A stretch of 18,362 bases of DNA from an uncultured Eubacteriaceae bacterium (GCA_947625585.1 CANQOZ010000016.1:1-18362), one strand, 5' to 3'. Shown: positions 7,613 through 16,507, counted from the first letter of the stretch. The notes: generated from the sequence alone by a model not told the origin. Program-made: numbers and translations.

Positions 7613-8696
7613 GATTATAGGCCTCGTTGCAAAACCGTTCATCTGCATCTAAAATTTTCTTCTCTAATGTCCTAGCTCTCATCTGTCCTAAACGGTCTTG
7701 ATTCTCTAAAATATTTTTAATATTTTTAAGTAATAATTCACCTGTTAATTGACTTTCTGGAATTAAAACCCCACCACCATTCTCACTAATCACTTTAGCA
7801 TTAAAAGTTTGATGGTCTCCAGCTGCATTTGGAAACGGAATTAAGATCGATGGAATTCCGCAAGCTGCTATTTCCGTTATACTCATAGCTCCTGAACGAG
7901 AAATGATTAAGTCACCTGCAGCTAGAAGATTAGACATATCATTATAATAATCAAAAATCTTAATTCTAGATTTATCAATATCCAGTGAATCAATTTTATC
8001 CTTTAGCGTTTTATAATTATCTTTTCCGGCTAAAATATAATAAATAATATCCGGTTCATTATAATTTTCAATTGTGTATAAGGCTGCTTGATTAATTGCT
8101 TCGGCTCCTTGGGAACCGCCCATAAAAATAACTAATTTATCTGTTGATTTTAATCCTAATTTTTCTCTACTTTTATCTCTATTTAATTCCTTAAATTCAT
8201 TTCTAATTGGATTTCCAGCTAGAAACGTCTTTTTAGGATTAAAATACTTTTCAGCTTCTGGAAAGCTAATAGCAATTTTGTCAACAAATTTACTCGTTAA
8301 TCGATTGCTTCTACCTGGATAAGCATTTTGTTCATGGATCATGGTTGGAATTTTTTTTAAACTAGCAGCTATTAATAACATTGCGCTTGTAAATCCCCCC
8401 GTACCAATCACCAAATCTGGCTTCTCCTGCTTTAATAGTTTCCTAGAATCTATCCAACTGTCAAAAATTCCTTTAACTGCTTCTAAAGTTTCACTTGAAA
8501 ATCCCTTTTCAAAACCTCTAGAACGTAATAATTTTAATGGATATCCTTTTTGAGGAACAATATTCTTTTCCATTCCAACATGAGATCCAACAAATATTAT
8601 ATCTGGATTATTGAATGTTTTCTTTAACTGATCGGATATTGCGATTCCTGGATATATATGCCCTCCTGTTCCTCCGGCGGCCATTAGTATTTTCAT
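7587..8696 (-). CDS. murG: UDP-GlcNAc:lipid I N-acetylglucosaminyltransferase (MurG)
   Basis: MurG is a peripheral membrane GT-B glycosyltransferase that adds GlcNAc to lipid I, making lipid II on the cytoplasmic face. The 369 residues carry the N-terminal glycine loop GGTGGH at 8-13, HEQNAYPGR (121-129), the second glycine loop GGSQGAEAIN (193-202), and the UDP-GlcNAc site SRSGAMSITEIAACGIPSIL (266-285, with E275), followed by PNAAGDHQTFNA. The ATG at 8696 is secure: AGGA lies 6 nt upstream and GGTGGH begins at residue 8. This means the first 89 nt overlap the end of ftsW in a different frame, which is long for neighbouring bacterial genes. The 3' end overlaps ftsQ by about 26 nt. Confidence 0.97.
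   Translation of the reverse strand: MKILMAAGGTGGHIYPGIAISDQLKKTFNNPDIIFVGSHVGMEKNIVPQKGYPLKLLRSRGFEKGFSSETLEAVKGIFDSWIDSRKLLKQEKPDLVIGTGGFTSAMLLIAASLKKIPTMIHEQNAYPGRSNRLTSKFVDKIAISFPEAEKYFNPKKTFLAGNPIRNEFKELNRDKSREKLGLKSTDKLVIFMGGSQGAEAINQAALYTIENYNEPDIIYYILAGKDNYKTLKDKIDSLDIDKSRIKIFDYYNDMSNLLAAGDLIISRSGAMSITEIAACGIPSILIPFPNAAGDHQTFNAKVISENGGGVLIPESQLTGELLLKNIKNILENQDRLGQMRARTLEKKILDADERFCNEAYNLVQKIKKN
7622..7625 (-). promoter_or_regulatory. Ribosome binding site favouring the TTG start of ftsQ
   Basis: GAGG lies inside the 3' end of murG, 9 nt before the TTG at 7612. It argues for the shorter FtsQ reading over the ATG at 7648. Confidence 0.45.
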
Positions 8697-9861
8697 TTCT
8701 GTTCCTGCTATGTTTCTTAAGGGTTACTGTTCTAGAAATATTTAATATTGGTCCAATCATTGCAAGTAAAATAACGATAGAAGTTCCACCATAACTTATA
8801 AATGGTAGAGCCATACCTGTTACAGGAATTGTACTAGTAGCTACACCAATATTTACAAATACTTGAAATCCAAGTAATGTCATAATGCTCAGTGTATATA
8901 GTCGTCCAAATTTATTACTGCAATGGTTTCCAATCTGAAAACCTCTATAAATAAGGTAAAAATACAACAAAAGTACTACAATACAGCCAACTAAGCCAAG
9001 TTCTTCCCCGATATTTGCAAAAATGAAGTCATTTTGAATTTCTGGTAGAAATAATAATTTTTGTTTGCCATTGCCAAGTCCAACCCCAAATAATCCGCCA
9101 CTACCAAAAGCTAAAAGGGATTGACTAATTTGATAATTTGTATCGCTCTGACCAAAGAACGAAAGTATTCTTGTTATTCGCCAATCAGCAAATAACAAAA
9201 AGGCGAGTGCCGTTCCACCCCCAACAAAAAATGGTAAAAATTGTTTTAAATAAACGCCACCATACCAAAGGGAAGCAAACATAGCTATTCCAACTGCCAG
9301 TGAAGCACTAAGTGATGGTTCTACAGCTATAAGAGCAAAATACAAACCGATTTCCACAAAACAGTATAACCATAGTTTTTTGGTTCCTTCATTTAATCCG
9401 AATGGAGTATTAGTAAGCTCCTTATGCTTTGTAACAGTCGCCGAAATATAAATAACACCCGCCATTTTAGCTATTTCAGAGGGTTGGAAAGTCACTCCTA
9501 TACTTAACCATCTTCTTGCACCATTTACTGAAACACCAATACCGGGTATTAGAGCCAAGATCAACAGGATTAGTGTGAAAACATAGAAGCCAACGTATAT
9601 TTGCTTTTTAAGATAATTCTGGTAATTAAAATAACTTAGCGTAAACATGATCACGAGTCCTATTAAAATATAGAAACTTTGATGTAAAAACTGACTGTAA
9701 CCTGTCTGACCATTAGCAGTCATCGAATACATGCTTGCACTATAAACCATTAATAAACCTATTCCTATTAAAATCATTAAAGTTAATAGGAAAGGTCTAT
9801 CTATTTTACCTAGTTTCCCTCTAGTTTTTACTTCACTTCTCCTGGCTTGGTTTTTGTTCAT
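8608..9861 (-). CDS. ftsW: Septal peptidoglycan polymerase FtsW (SEDS family)
   Basis: FtsW polymerises lipid II into septal glycan strands in partnership with the transpeptidase FtsI. The 417 residues contain about ten membrane segments between residues 22 and 375. Family motifs are MVYSAS (38-43), NGARRWLSIG (113-122), QPSEIAKM (126-133), EPSLSAS (181-187), QSLLAFGSGGLFGVGLGNGKQKLLFLPE spread over 247-274, the putative catalytic aspartate D278 in NDFIFANIGEELG, and PVTGMALPFISYGGTS (346-361). The last 29 residues, rich in R and N, are encoded over the start of murG in another frame and look like a read-on tail. The ATG at 9861 follows the murD stop by 3 nt, with GGAAAAG shortly upstream. 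FtsW is favoured over RodA by its dcw context. Confidence 0.95.
   Translation of the reverse strand: MNKNQARRSEVKTRGKLGKIDRPFLLTLMILIGIGLLMVYSASMYSMTANGQTGYSQFLHQSFYILIGLVIMFTLSYFNYQNYLKKQIYVGFYVFTLILLILALIPGIGVSVNGARRWLSIGVTFQPSEIAKMAGVIYISATVTKHKELTNTPFGLNEGTKKLWLYCFVEIGLYFALIAVEPSLSASLAVGIAMFASLWYGGVYLKQFLPFFVGGGTALAFLLFADWRITRILSFFGQSDTNYQISQSLLAFGSGGLFGVGLGNGKQKLLFLPEIQNDFIFANIGEELGLVGCIVVLLLYFYLIYRGFQIGNHCSNKFGRLYTLSIMTLLGFQVFVNIGVATSTIPVTGMALPFISYGGTSIVILLAMIGPILNISRTVTLKKHSRNRNENTNGRRRNRRAYISRNRNIRSVKENIQ
8703..8706 (-). promoter_or_regulatory. Ribosome binding site of murG, inside ftsW
   Basis: AGGA is followed by a 6-nt spacer and the ATG at 8696. It confirms the murG start within the ftsW reading frame. 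Confidence 0.6.
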
Positions 9862-9864
9862 ATC

Positions 9865-11226
9865 TTACTTTTCCAATACAAGTTTTTTAAACAATTTTCC
9901 ACGAGTTTCGTAATTGTCAAACATATCCCAACTAGCACATGCAGGTGATAATAAAACAGTATCACCTACAACTGCATCTTCCATAGCTAATTCAACCGCT
10001 TCTTCAAACGAATCTACTAATTTGTAGTCGTTATAGCCGTTTTCTTCTAAAGATTTTTTTATATCTTCCTTTGTTTGGCCAAGAAGAATTACTTCCTTGG
10101 CTACTTCTTTTATTTTTTTAGAGAACTTATCGTAATCCTCTTTTTTGTCATAACCACCTGCAATAAGAATTGTAGGAGTCTCCATAGCATTTAAAGCTAT
10201 AATACTTGCATCTGTGTTAGTTCCCTTAGAATCATTAATATAGCGAACACCATCCTTTTGTGTTACAAATTCTTGACGGTGCTCTACTCCTTTAAATTCT
10301 TTTAGAACCTTTTGAATAACTTCTAAGTCTATTCCATAAAGATAAGCTAATAAAGCAGCAGCCAGTGCATTTTGAATGTTATGAATTCCTTTAATTCCTA
10401 GTTCATCTTTGTTCAAAATCTGTAGAGCTTCCCCGTTTACATTTAAGTATAGGACACCGTTTTCATAATAAGCTCCATTATCGACTTTCCCTTCGGTACT
10501 TAACCAATAATGATTAACATCTTGATTATCTGTGAGTTTTTTAACAATTGGATCATCAATATTTAATATAAGATAATCATCATCATTCTGATTTGCAAAA
10601 ATTTTAGCTTTAGCATTAATATAATTTTCCATTGTTTTATGACGATCAAGATGATCCGGTGTTATGTTTAGGATAACAGCACCTTTTGGTTTAAAGTCCT
10701 TCGTTCTATCTAATTGAAAACTTCCTACTTCAGCTATAAAAACACTATCTTCATTAGCCTTTGTGACGTAATTACTAATTGCTTCACCAATATTTCCAAC
10801 AACATAAGTGTTTAAATCTGCTTCTTCAAAAATTTCTCCAGTTAAAGTAGTTGTAGTAGTCTTACCATTTGTTCCTGTTATAGCTAAAAATGGAGTATGA
10901 CTTAATTCATAAGCTATTTCTAACTCAGATAAAACCGGAAGATTCCTTTTATCTGCTTCGACAATTATTGGAATTGTTTCTGGAATCCCTGGACTAATTA
11001 CAATGGTATCAATTTCATCCAAAACATCTGGATTAACTTGTTCGCCTAAAATTAATTCTAAGCTTTTACTATGATTTTCTTCTAAATCATTAAGTTCAGG
11101 AAAATTATTTAAAATTTCTTCTTTATTTTTGGTATCAGTAAGAATTACGTTATAACCATTCTTTAATAATAACTTTGTCGCAGCAATACCACTACGAGCA
11201 GCACCAATTACTAATATTTTTTTCAT
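9865..11226 (-). CDS. murD: UDP-N-acetylmuramoyl-L-alanine--D-glutamate ligase (MurD)
   Basis: MurD is the cytoplasmic ATP-dependent ligase that adds D-glutamate to UDP-MurNAc-L-Ala. From the ATG at 11226 the protein has 453 residues, the usual length. The N-terminal Rossmann-like domain begins KKILVIGAARSG, the ATP-binding P-loop is GTNGKTTT at 118-125, and the region of HRQEFV, YINDSKGTN and AGGYDKKEDY marks the central-to-C-terminal boundary and the ADP/substrate site. An upstream ATG at 11286 would add 20 hydrophobic residues before the normal N-terminus, overlapping mraY by 58 nt. I reject it because the family starts at KKILVIG and because the stop of mraY lies only 2 nt before the chosen ATG. 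No clear ribosome site is present, so re-initiation after mraY is likely. Confidence 0.95.
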   Translation of the reverse strand: MKKILVIGAARSGIAATKLLLKNGYNVILTDTKNKEEILNNFPELNDLEENHSKSLELILGEQVNPDVLDEIDTIVISPGIPETIPIIVEADKRNLPVLSELEIAYELSHTPFLAITGTNGKTTTTTLTGEIFEEADLNTYVVGNIGEAISNYVTKANEDSVFIAEVGSFQLDRTKDFKPKGAVILNITPDHLDRHKTMENYINAKAKIFANQNDDDYLILNIDDPIVKKLTDNQDVNHYWLSTEGKVDNGAYYENGVLYLNVNGEALQILNKDELGIKGIHNIQNALAAALLAYLYGIDLEVIQKVLKEFKGVEHRQEFVTQKDGVRYINDSKGTNTDASIIALNAMETPTILIAGGYDKKEDYDKFSKKIKEVAKEVILLGQTKEDIKKSLEENGYNDYKLVDSFEEAVELAMEDAVVGDTVLLSPACASWDMFDNYETRGKLFKKLVLEK

Positions 11227-11228
11227 TT

Positions 11229-12200
11229 CTAATTGAATAAATATAAGAAGATAGCCAAACAAACACAAAGAGTTGACCATATCCAAAATATAGTAACAAC
11301 TTTAGTCTCTTTCCAACCACCTAGTTCAAAATGATGATGTATTGGTGTCATCCTAAAAACTCTTTTACCATGAGTTACTTTAAAGTAAGATACTTGGATG
11401 ACTACTGATAGAGCTTCTAAAACATATATGAACCCAGCAATTAAAAATAAGATTTCCGTTTTTGTTTCAATTGCCATTGCAACAATGGCTCCTCCAAGTG
11501 CAAGTGATCCGGTATCGCCCATGAATAAATGTGCAGGATTTACATTATAACGAAGAAAACCCAGACAACTACCAATAACTGCAGCTGCAAAAATTGCACT
11601 ATGGATATCCGCTATATGAATGCTAACAAATAAAAAAAAGAAAGTTACAATACTTGTAACTCCAGAACACAATCCATCTAATCCATCACAAAGATTAACA
11701 GCATTAGTAATCGCAACTATTGCAATAAAAGTAATAATGACATATAAAAATCCAAAATTAACTAATCCAAAAAAAGGAATACTCATTTCCGGACCAATTC
11801 TATTACTTGTATAAGCCCAAAAAGCGAAAACAGCAGCTGTTACTACCTGTAGAACTAATTTCTGTCTAACTGTTAATCCTTCATTATGTTTTTGACTGAC
11901 TTTAATATAGTCATCGACGAATCCAATTACACCATAAACTAGAACTAAAACGACTCCAAACCAATCGATTGCATGGAAGAAAAACCCAACTATTAAAGTA
12001 CTTAAGATAATCCCTATTTGAATTACCAATCCACCCATAGTTGGAGTTCCTGCTTTAGCAAGGTGACTCTGCGGTCCTTCTTCCCTTATTTCTTGTCCGA
12101 ACTTTAATTTATGTAAAACTGGAATTATGTGCGGTGTTAAAAACCAAACGATTGTAAAAGACAGAAGTAAGGCTAATATCGAAAGCTGTATATTATTCAT
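11229..12200 (-). CDS. mraY: Phospho-N-acetylmuramoyl-pentapeptide-transferase (MraY)
   Basis: MraY is the polytopic membrane enzyme that transfers phospho-MurNAc-pentapeptide from UDP to undecaprenyl phosphate, forming lipid I. The 323 residues show about ten membrane segments. Active-site elements are the DD pair at 96-97 (GFVDDYIKV), NAVNLCDGLDGL at 166-177, NPAHLFMGDTGSLALGG at 221-237 and MTPIHHHFE at 284-292. In the second motif the commonly seen NLTDGLDGLA reads NLCDGLDGLC, a conservative change with all aspartates kept. The ATG at 12200 overlaps the murF stop by 8 nt. The gene ends 2 nt before murD. Order and spacing show membership of the murF operon. Confidence 0.97.
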   Translation of the reverse strand: MNNIQLSILALLLSFTIVWFLTPHIIPVLHKLKFGQEIREEGPQSHLAKAGTPTMGGLVIQIGIILSTLIVGFFFHAIDWFGVVLVLVYGVIGFVDDYIKVSQKHNEGLTVRQKLVLQVVTAAVFAFWAYTSNRIGPEMSIPFFGLVNFGFLYVIITFIAIVAITNAVNLCDGLDGLCSGVTSIVTFFFLFVSIHIADIHSAIFAAAVIGSCLGFLRYNVNPAHLFMGDTGSLALGGAIVAMAIETKTEILFLIAGFIYVLEALSVVIQVSYFKVTHGKRVFRMTPIHHHFELGGWKETKVVTIFWIWSTLCVCLAIFLYLFN

Positions 12201-13602
12201 CTTCAGATTCTACTAACTCTTTTACGATTTCCTCAAAATGCATTCCTCTCGAAGCTTTAAATAGAGCAATATCACCAGGTTTTAAGAATTGCTTTAAGAA
12301 ATTAGCAGCTTCTTTATTATTTTTAAAATATTGGCCTCTCATTCCAGCTCTTACTTTTATTGCACCACGAATGATGTTTTGAGCATTTTCACCAATACCA
12401 ATTAGATAATCTGCTTGTCTTGCTGCTTCTTCACCTACTTCTAAATGAGAATTTAGAGAACTATCACCTAGTTCTAACATATCGCCTAAGACAGCAATTA
12501 GACGTGGTTTTTGTTCTCCCTCTTCTACTTCTCCATATGAATGTAGAGCACTCAAAGCCGCTTTCATCGATTCTGGATTTGCATTATAAGAATCATCTAT
12601 AATTAAATATCCATTATTTTTAATGTAGTTTAATCGATGATCTGAAGGTTCGAATTTATCTAAACCGTTTTGAATTTCCTCTTGATCTAATCCGAACATT
12701 TTAGCAATTCCAATTGCACAAAGAGCATTGTAAATATTATGTTCACCTGGAAACCTAAAATGATAATGTTCTTCACCAATGTCAAATTGAACTCCATCTT
12801 TATTAGAACTATAATTTGTAGCTTTTAAATTAAGTCCATTATTGTGTAAACCATAACGCATTATTTTAAATGGAGTAGGTTCAATTGTATTTAATACTTC
12901 ATCATCACCATTTAGGATTGCAGTATCCTGTCCACCTAAAGTGGATAATATTTCAGATTTAGCTTTTAAAATATTTTCTTTAGTTTTTAATTCTTGTAAA
13001 TGAGCCTGACCAATATTAGTTATTACAGAAATCTGTGGTTTAACAAAACGTATTGATTGAGCTATTTCACCGATTCCTTCCATACCCATTTCAATAACTG
13101 CTATTTCATTTTCAGGTTCTATTCCAATGATAGTAAGAGGAACACCATAAATATTATTTAAGTTACCCTTGGTTTTATAAACATTAAATCTTTGGCTTAG
13201 AACGGATGCAATTAAATCCTTTGTAGTAGTTTTACCGCTAGAACCGGTTAATGCAATAATAGGAATACCAGCACGATCTCTATTAAATGCTGCAAGTCTC
13301 CTCATTGCCCTGACTGCTGAGTTGATTTTAATAAAAGCTGTTCCTTTATCATTTAAATCTTCAATATTAATATCTAACTCTTCAGGACTTTTTTCGCTAA
13401 TAATAGCACTTGCACCATTATCAATAGCTTCTTTTATAAAATCATGGCCATCAAAACGTGGACCCTTAATAGGAATAAATAATTTCCCTTCAGTCACCTT
13501 ACGAGAATCAATAACTGCATCGTTTATTGATCCATCGCATTGTTGAGTCAACATACGACCGCCAAGAACTTCTTCTAATCTATTTATGGGAATTTCTTTC
13601 AT
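12193..13602 (-). CDS. murF: UDP-N-acetylmuramoyl-tripeptide--D-alanyl-D-alanine ligase (MurF)
   Basis: MurF attaches D-Ala-D-Ala to the UDP-MurNAc-tripeptide, finishing the pentapeptide precursor. The ATG at 13602 gives 469 residues starting MKEIPINRLEEVLGG. The P-loop is GSSGKTTT at 120-127; other motifs are EMGMEGIGEI, TNIGQAHL, SDHRLNYI and DDSYNANPESM, all in the expected order of the three-domain Mur ligase fold. A longer reading from the TTG at 13623 adds seven residues but would begin only 10 nt after the -10 box of the promoter proposed here, so I reject it. GGTG lies shortly before the chosen ATG. The gene opens a new transcription unit after the ftsI terminator. murE, usually just upstream, is missing. 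Confidence 0.96.
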   Translation of the reverse strand: MKEIPINRLEEVLGGRMLTQQCDGSINDAVIDSRKVTEGKLFIPIKGPRFDGHDFIKEAIDNGASAIISEKSPEELDINIEDLNDKGTAFIKINSAVRAMRRLAAFNRDRAGIPIIALTGSSGKTTTKDLIASVLSQRFNVYKTKGNLNNIYGVPLTIIGIEPENEIAVIEMGMEGIGEIAQSIRFVKPQISVITNIGQAHLQELKTKENILKAKSEILSTLGGQDTAILNGDDEVLNTIEPTPFKIMRYGLHNNGLNLKATNYSSNKDGVQFDIGEEHYHFRFPGEHNIYNALCAIGIAKMFGLDQEEIQNGLDKFEPSDHRLNYIKNNGYLIIDDSYNANPESMKAALSALHSYGEVEEGEQKPRLIAVLGDMLELGDSSLNSHLEVGEEAARQADYLIGIGENAQNIIRGAIKVRAGMRGQYFKNNKEAANFLKQFLKPGDIALFKASRGMHFEEIVKELVESEDE

Positions 13603-13632
13603 GTAGCACCAAAATATTCTCAATTTTAAAAT

Positions 13633-13662
13633 ATTATAACAATATTGAGCCTAATCTGATAA
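13633..13662 (-). promoter_or_regulatory. Sigma-A-type promoter of the murF-mraY-murD-ftsW-murG-ftsQ unit
   Basis: A perfect -10 box TATAAT (13638-13633) stands 18 nt from TTATCA (13662-13657), a 4/6 match to TTGACA. Transcription would start near 13626, about 25 nt before the murF ATG, and directly after the T-run of the ftsI terminator. Confidence 0.55.
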
Positions 13663-13684
13663 AAAAAGAGGCTTTCACCTCTTT
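13661..13684 (-). terminator. Intrinsic terminator after ftsI
   Basis: On the minus strand AAAGAGG pairs with CCTCTTT (7 bp) over the 6-nt loop TGAAAG, and the 3' arm continues into four more T. It begins 6 nt past the ftsI stop codon and separates rsmH-ftsL-ftsI from the murF unit. Confidence 0.85.
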
Positions 13685-13689
13685 ATTTA

Positions 13690-16083
13690 TTATTCAAATC
13701 TAACTGTTATAGAACTTCCTTTTTCTATAGGAGTTCCTGGTGGCACAGATTGAGCTGCAGCAAATCCACTTCCTTGTATCTCTAACTTAATTCCAAGTTC
13801 TTTTGTTTTTTCATTAACATTTTGAACAGTTAAGCCAGTAAAATCTGGTATTGTAGTATTTTCTTGTGGAACTTGTTCACCTACTGTTAATACTAACTCA
13901 GATTCTGGAGAATATTCACTTTGAGCTGGAATACTTTGATTAATTACTATATTACCTTCTCCGGACTGATTGAAACTATGCTTAATTCCACGATCTGTTA
14001 ATACTTGTTCTATTTGATCCTTATCTAGACCAACACAGTCAGGAATAAAGATTTTTGTCTGTTGAGTTTCATCAGGATTTGATCCGGAATAAATAAGTGC
14101 CTGTTTTAAGATATTAATTGCCGTTGGAGCGGCTGAAGCTGCCCCTGAAGCTCCTTCTTTTTTAGGTTCATCTAAAATTACCATCGCACAATATTCAGGA
14201 TCTTCAACAGGTGAAAAACAGAAGAATGACGTAACGCATCGAGCTAATGTATATTCTCCATTAATAAATTTTTCAGCTGTACCTGTTTTACCACCCATAG
14301 TATACTGACCAGCCATTTCAGCCAGACTTGGTTTACTTGCTAAAACCCCTTGCATTTCTTCTCTTAAAGTAGCTGATGTTGAATCAGAAATTATCTGTTT
14401 AGGACTTTCATCTCCATCACTTTTTAAGATAGTTGGTTTAACATAATTACCATTATTGACCACAGCACTAAGTGAAGTAATTATTTGAATTGGGGTTGTT
14501 GCTACACCCTGACCAAATGAGAATGTTCCGTAATCTACTAGGTTTATCGAACCATCATCTTGGAAGAAACGATTAACAATTCCGGCTTCTTCTCCTGTTA
14601 ATTGAATTCCAGTCTTTTGTCCAAAACCAAAATTATAAACATATTTATAAAAATCATAAGGATGTACACCATTGATGATCTGAACCAGTCCAGGGTTACA
14701 GGAATTTTCTAATATTTGTGCTATATTTTGAATTCCATGAACTCCAGTACATCCAACAATAGTACCTTGAATATTTATGCTCCCTGTACAGTTAAAGGTA
14801 CTTTCAGGAGTAATTGCACCTTCTTCTAATGCAGTTGATACTGTGATTGGTTTAAAAGTAGAACCTGGTTCATAGATAAAACTAACTGCTGGATTTTGCC
14901 ACATTAAAGCTTCTTTTTCAGACTCCTGTTTTCCAGCAAAATCATCTGAGTGTTTTTGAGAATACTGGTCAGAAATGCTATAAGGATCGTTTAAATCATA
15001 ATCTGGTTTTGATGCCATAGCGACAACTTCTCCGGTTTTCACTTTCATAACAATTGCAATGCCTTCTTTTGCTTGCCATTCATTAACAGTATTTTCTAGA
15101 GCTTTTTCAGTCGCACTTTGAACGCTTGAATCAATTGAAAGTGTTAAATCCTCACCTTTTACGCTATCTTGAATTGTTTTTGTTTGAGAATTAATAATAT
15201 TACCCTGAGCATCTTTTTGATAATAAACAATTCCTTTAGTTCCACTTAGTGTTTCATCAAATGTTTTTTCAACACCATATAAACCTTCATGGTCTTGACC
15301 AGTGAATCCTAAAATATAGCTTGCAAAATTCCCGTTTGTATAATATCTCTTTTTATCTTCAATTAGTTCAACACCATTCGTACTTTCAACTTCACCATCT
15401 TCATTTTTAATTGATAATTTATCTTGTATAGAAGCAGCAAGTTGGTTATCTACTTTACCTTTTACTAATTGAGTTGTATTTTCTCTAGCTGTTAAATGCT
15501 CTTTTACAGTATCTTCGTTTAGATCAAGAGCTATTGCTATTGCTTTAGCATCACTATCAGGACTTATTACCTTTTCAGGTCTTACATAAAAACCATTATT
15601 TTCAATTATATAAGCTTCATTATTGTTTAAAGTCTTTAGTAAATTATCAGTATTTTTTCCAACAACATTATCGGAGATTTGAACTTTGTCGTTTTCTAGT
15701 CTCGTAGCAATAGCATAAACTTTATCATATTCTACTCCTAATGCTTGTGATAATTCTCTTGAAACTTTTTCTGGTTCTTTGACTGATTTAGGAATTAAGT
15801 TAACCGATTTTGCACTAGAATCTTGAACTAATAGATTTCCATTTCTATCATAGATATTCCCTCGCTGTGCTGGAATCTGGACTTCTTCAACTAATTGATC
15901 AATCTGTTCAGCTGAAGTTTCTGCTCTATCTAAAGTAAACATTAGTATTAGTTTCCCTATGAGTATTAGAAATAGAAATGTAATAAATGCTAGAACTAAA
16001 ACTGTCCGTATCGTTGGACTTAGTGTTTTCTTTTTTTTCCTTCTATATTTTTTACGAGTTGTTTTTCCTATTTGTCCCGTCAT
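13690..16083 (-). CDS. ftsI: Septal penicillin-binding protein (FtsI/PBP2B/SpoVD type) with two PASTA domains
   Basis: This class B PBP crosslinks septal peptidoglycan as partner of FtsW. The 797 residues comprise a basic cytoplasmic tail (1-20), one membrane anchor (about 25-50), the dimerisation/pedestal domain (QIPAQRGNIYDRNGNLL at 69-85 is the usual opening), the transpeptidase domain with S408-TFK411 (the acylated serine), S461-C-N463 and KTG at 599-601, and two C-terminal PASTA repeats (about 676-737 and 742-797). Two PASTA domains resemble PBP2B of Bacillus, whereas SpoVD has one. Only this PBP gene lies in the cluster, so it cannot be assigned to vegetative or spore septa from sequence alone. 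The ATG at 16083 has AAGGA 7 nt upstream and lies 1 nt after the ftsL stop. Confidence 0.95.
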   Translation of the reverse strand: MTGQIGKTTRKKYRRKKKKTLSPTIRTVLVLAFITFLFLILIGKLILMFTLDRAETSAEQIDQLVEEVQIPAQRGNIYDRNGNLLVQDSSAKSVNLIPKSVKEPEKVSRELSQALGVEYDKVYAIATRLENDKVQISDNVVGKNTDNLLKTLNNNEAYIIENNGFYVRPEKVISPDSDAKAIAIALDLNEDTVKEHLTARENTTQLVKGKVDNQLAASIQDKLSIKNEDGEVESTNGVELIEDKKRYYTNGNFASYILGFTGQDHEGLYGVEKTFDETLSGTKGIVYYQKDAQGNIINSQTKTIQDSVKGEDLTLSIDSSVQSATEKALENTVNEWQAKEGIAIVMKVKTGEVVAMASKPDYDLNDPYSISDQYSQKHSDDFAGKQESEKEALMWQNPAVSFIYEPGSTFKPITVSTALEEGAITPESTFNCTGSINIQGTIVGCTGVHGIQNIAQILENSCNPGLVQIINGVHPYDFYKYVYNFGFGQKTGIQLTGEEAGIVNRFFQDDGSINLVDYGTFSFGQGVATTPIQIITSLSAVVNNGNYVKPTILKSDGDESPKQIISDSTSATLREEMQGVLASKPSLAEMAGQYTMGGKTGTAEKFINGEYTLARCVTSFFCFSPVEDPEYCAMVILDEPKKEGASGAASAAPTAINILKQALIYSGSNPDETQQTKIFIPDCVGLDKDQIEQVLTDRGIKHSFNQSGEGNIVINQSIPAQSEYSPESELVLTVGEQVPQENTTIPDFTGLTVQNVNEKTKELGIKLEIQGSGFAAAQSVPPGTPIEKGSSITVRFE

Positions 16084-16084
16084 A

Positions 16085-16507
16085 TTACTGTCCTTGTGGC
16101 CATAAACCTTCTCTTCTAACCTGTTTGTAAAAACTTAAATAGTCATTTAAACCAACAGGAGAGCTTGAAATTACAGTTTGTTTTTTGGCGGCTGCTTCAT
16201 ATATAAACTGTTGCGGTTGAGCTTCTGTCATTCCTAAAGCTCTTGCCTGAGCTTCTACAGTCTTTAAATCAGCGTTACTCATAATCTGTCCATTTTTCGA
16301 ATCTATTTCAGAATTAACTTGATTTAATTGTTCCTGCAGAACTCGCACTTCTTCATTTAACTGAACATTTATATTATGAATACCAAGTAGAATCAACATT
16401 ATTAGAAAAAGGGCTAACAATATAATAGCGACCGGATGTAATTTAACTTTGCCGGATGATTTTACTGTTTTGCCCTTTTTTGATCTTTTTTTAACGGTAG
16501 TGTTCAT
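16085..16507 (-). CDS. ftsL: Cell division protein FtsL
   Basis: This is a small bitopic protein of 140 residues in the expected place between rsmH and ftsI. It has a lysine-rich cytoplasmic tail (residues 1-22), one strongly hydrophobic membrane segment (about 26-45, rich in I and L), and an extracytoplasmic coiled coil (about 48-80, with VRVLQEQLNQVNSEIDSKN). The short motif KTVEAQARALGMTEAQP, about residues 82-98, is the conserved end of the FtsL/DivIC coiled coil. FtsL links FtsQ to the FtsW-FtsI synthase. Sequence conservation is low in this family, so position and architecture carry the call. The ATG at 16507 overlaps the rsmH stop by four bases (ATGA) and has only a weak ribosome site, pointing to coupling. 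Confidence 0.88.
   Translation of the reverse strand: MNTTVKKRSKKGKTVKSSGKVKLHPVAIILLALFLIMLILLGIHNINVQLNEEVRVLQEQLNQVNSEIDSKNGQIMSNADLKTVEAQARALGMTEAQPQQFIYEAAAKKQTVISSSPVGLNDYLSFYKQVRREGLWPQGQ

Noticed and set aside
11227..11286. Upstream extension of murD from the ATG at 11286
   Set aside because: It adds 20 residues ahead of the conserved MurD N-terminus and overlaps mraY by 58 nt. The ATG at 11226, 2 nt after the mraY stop, fits better.
13603..13623. Seven-residue extension of murF from the TTG at 13623
   Set aside because: It would start about 10 nt after the proposed -10 box, and the ATG at 13602 begins exactly where MurF proteins normally begin.
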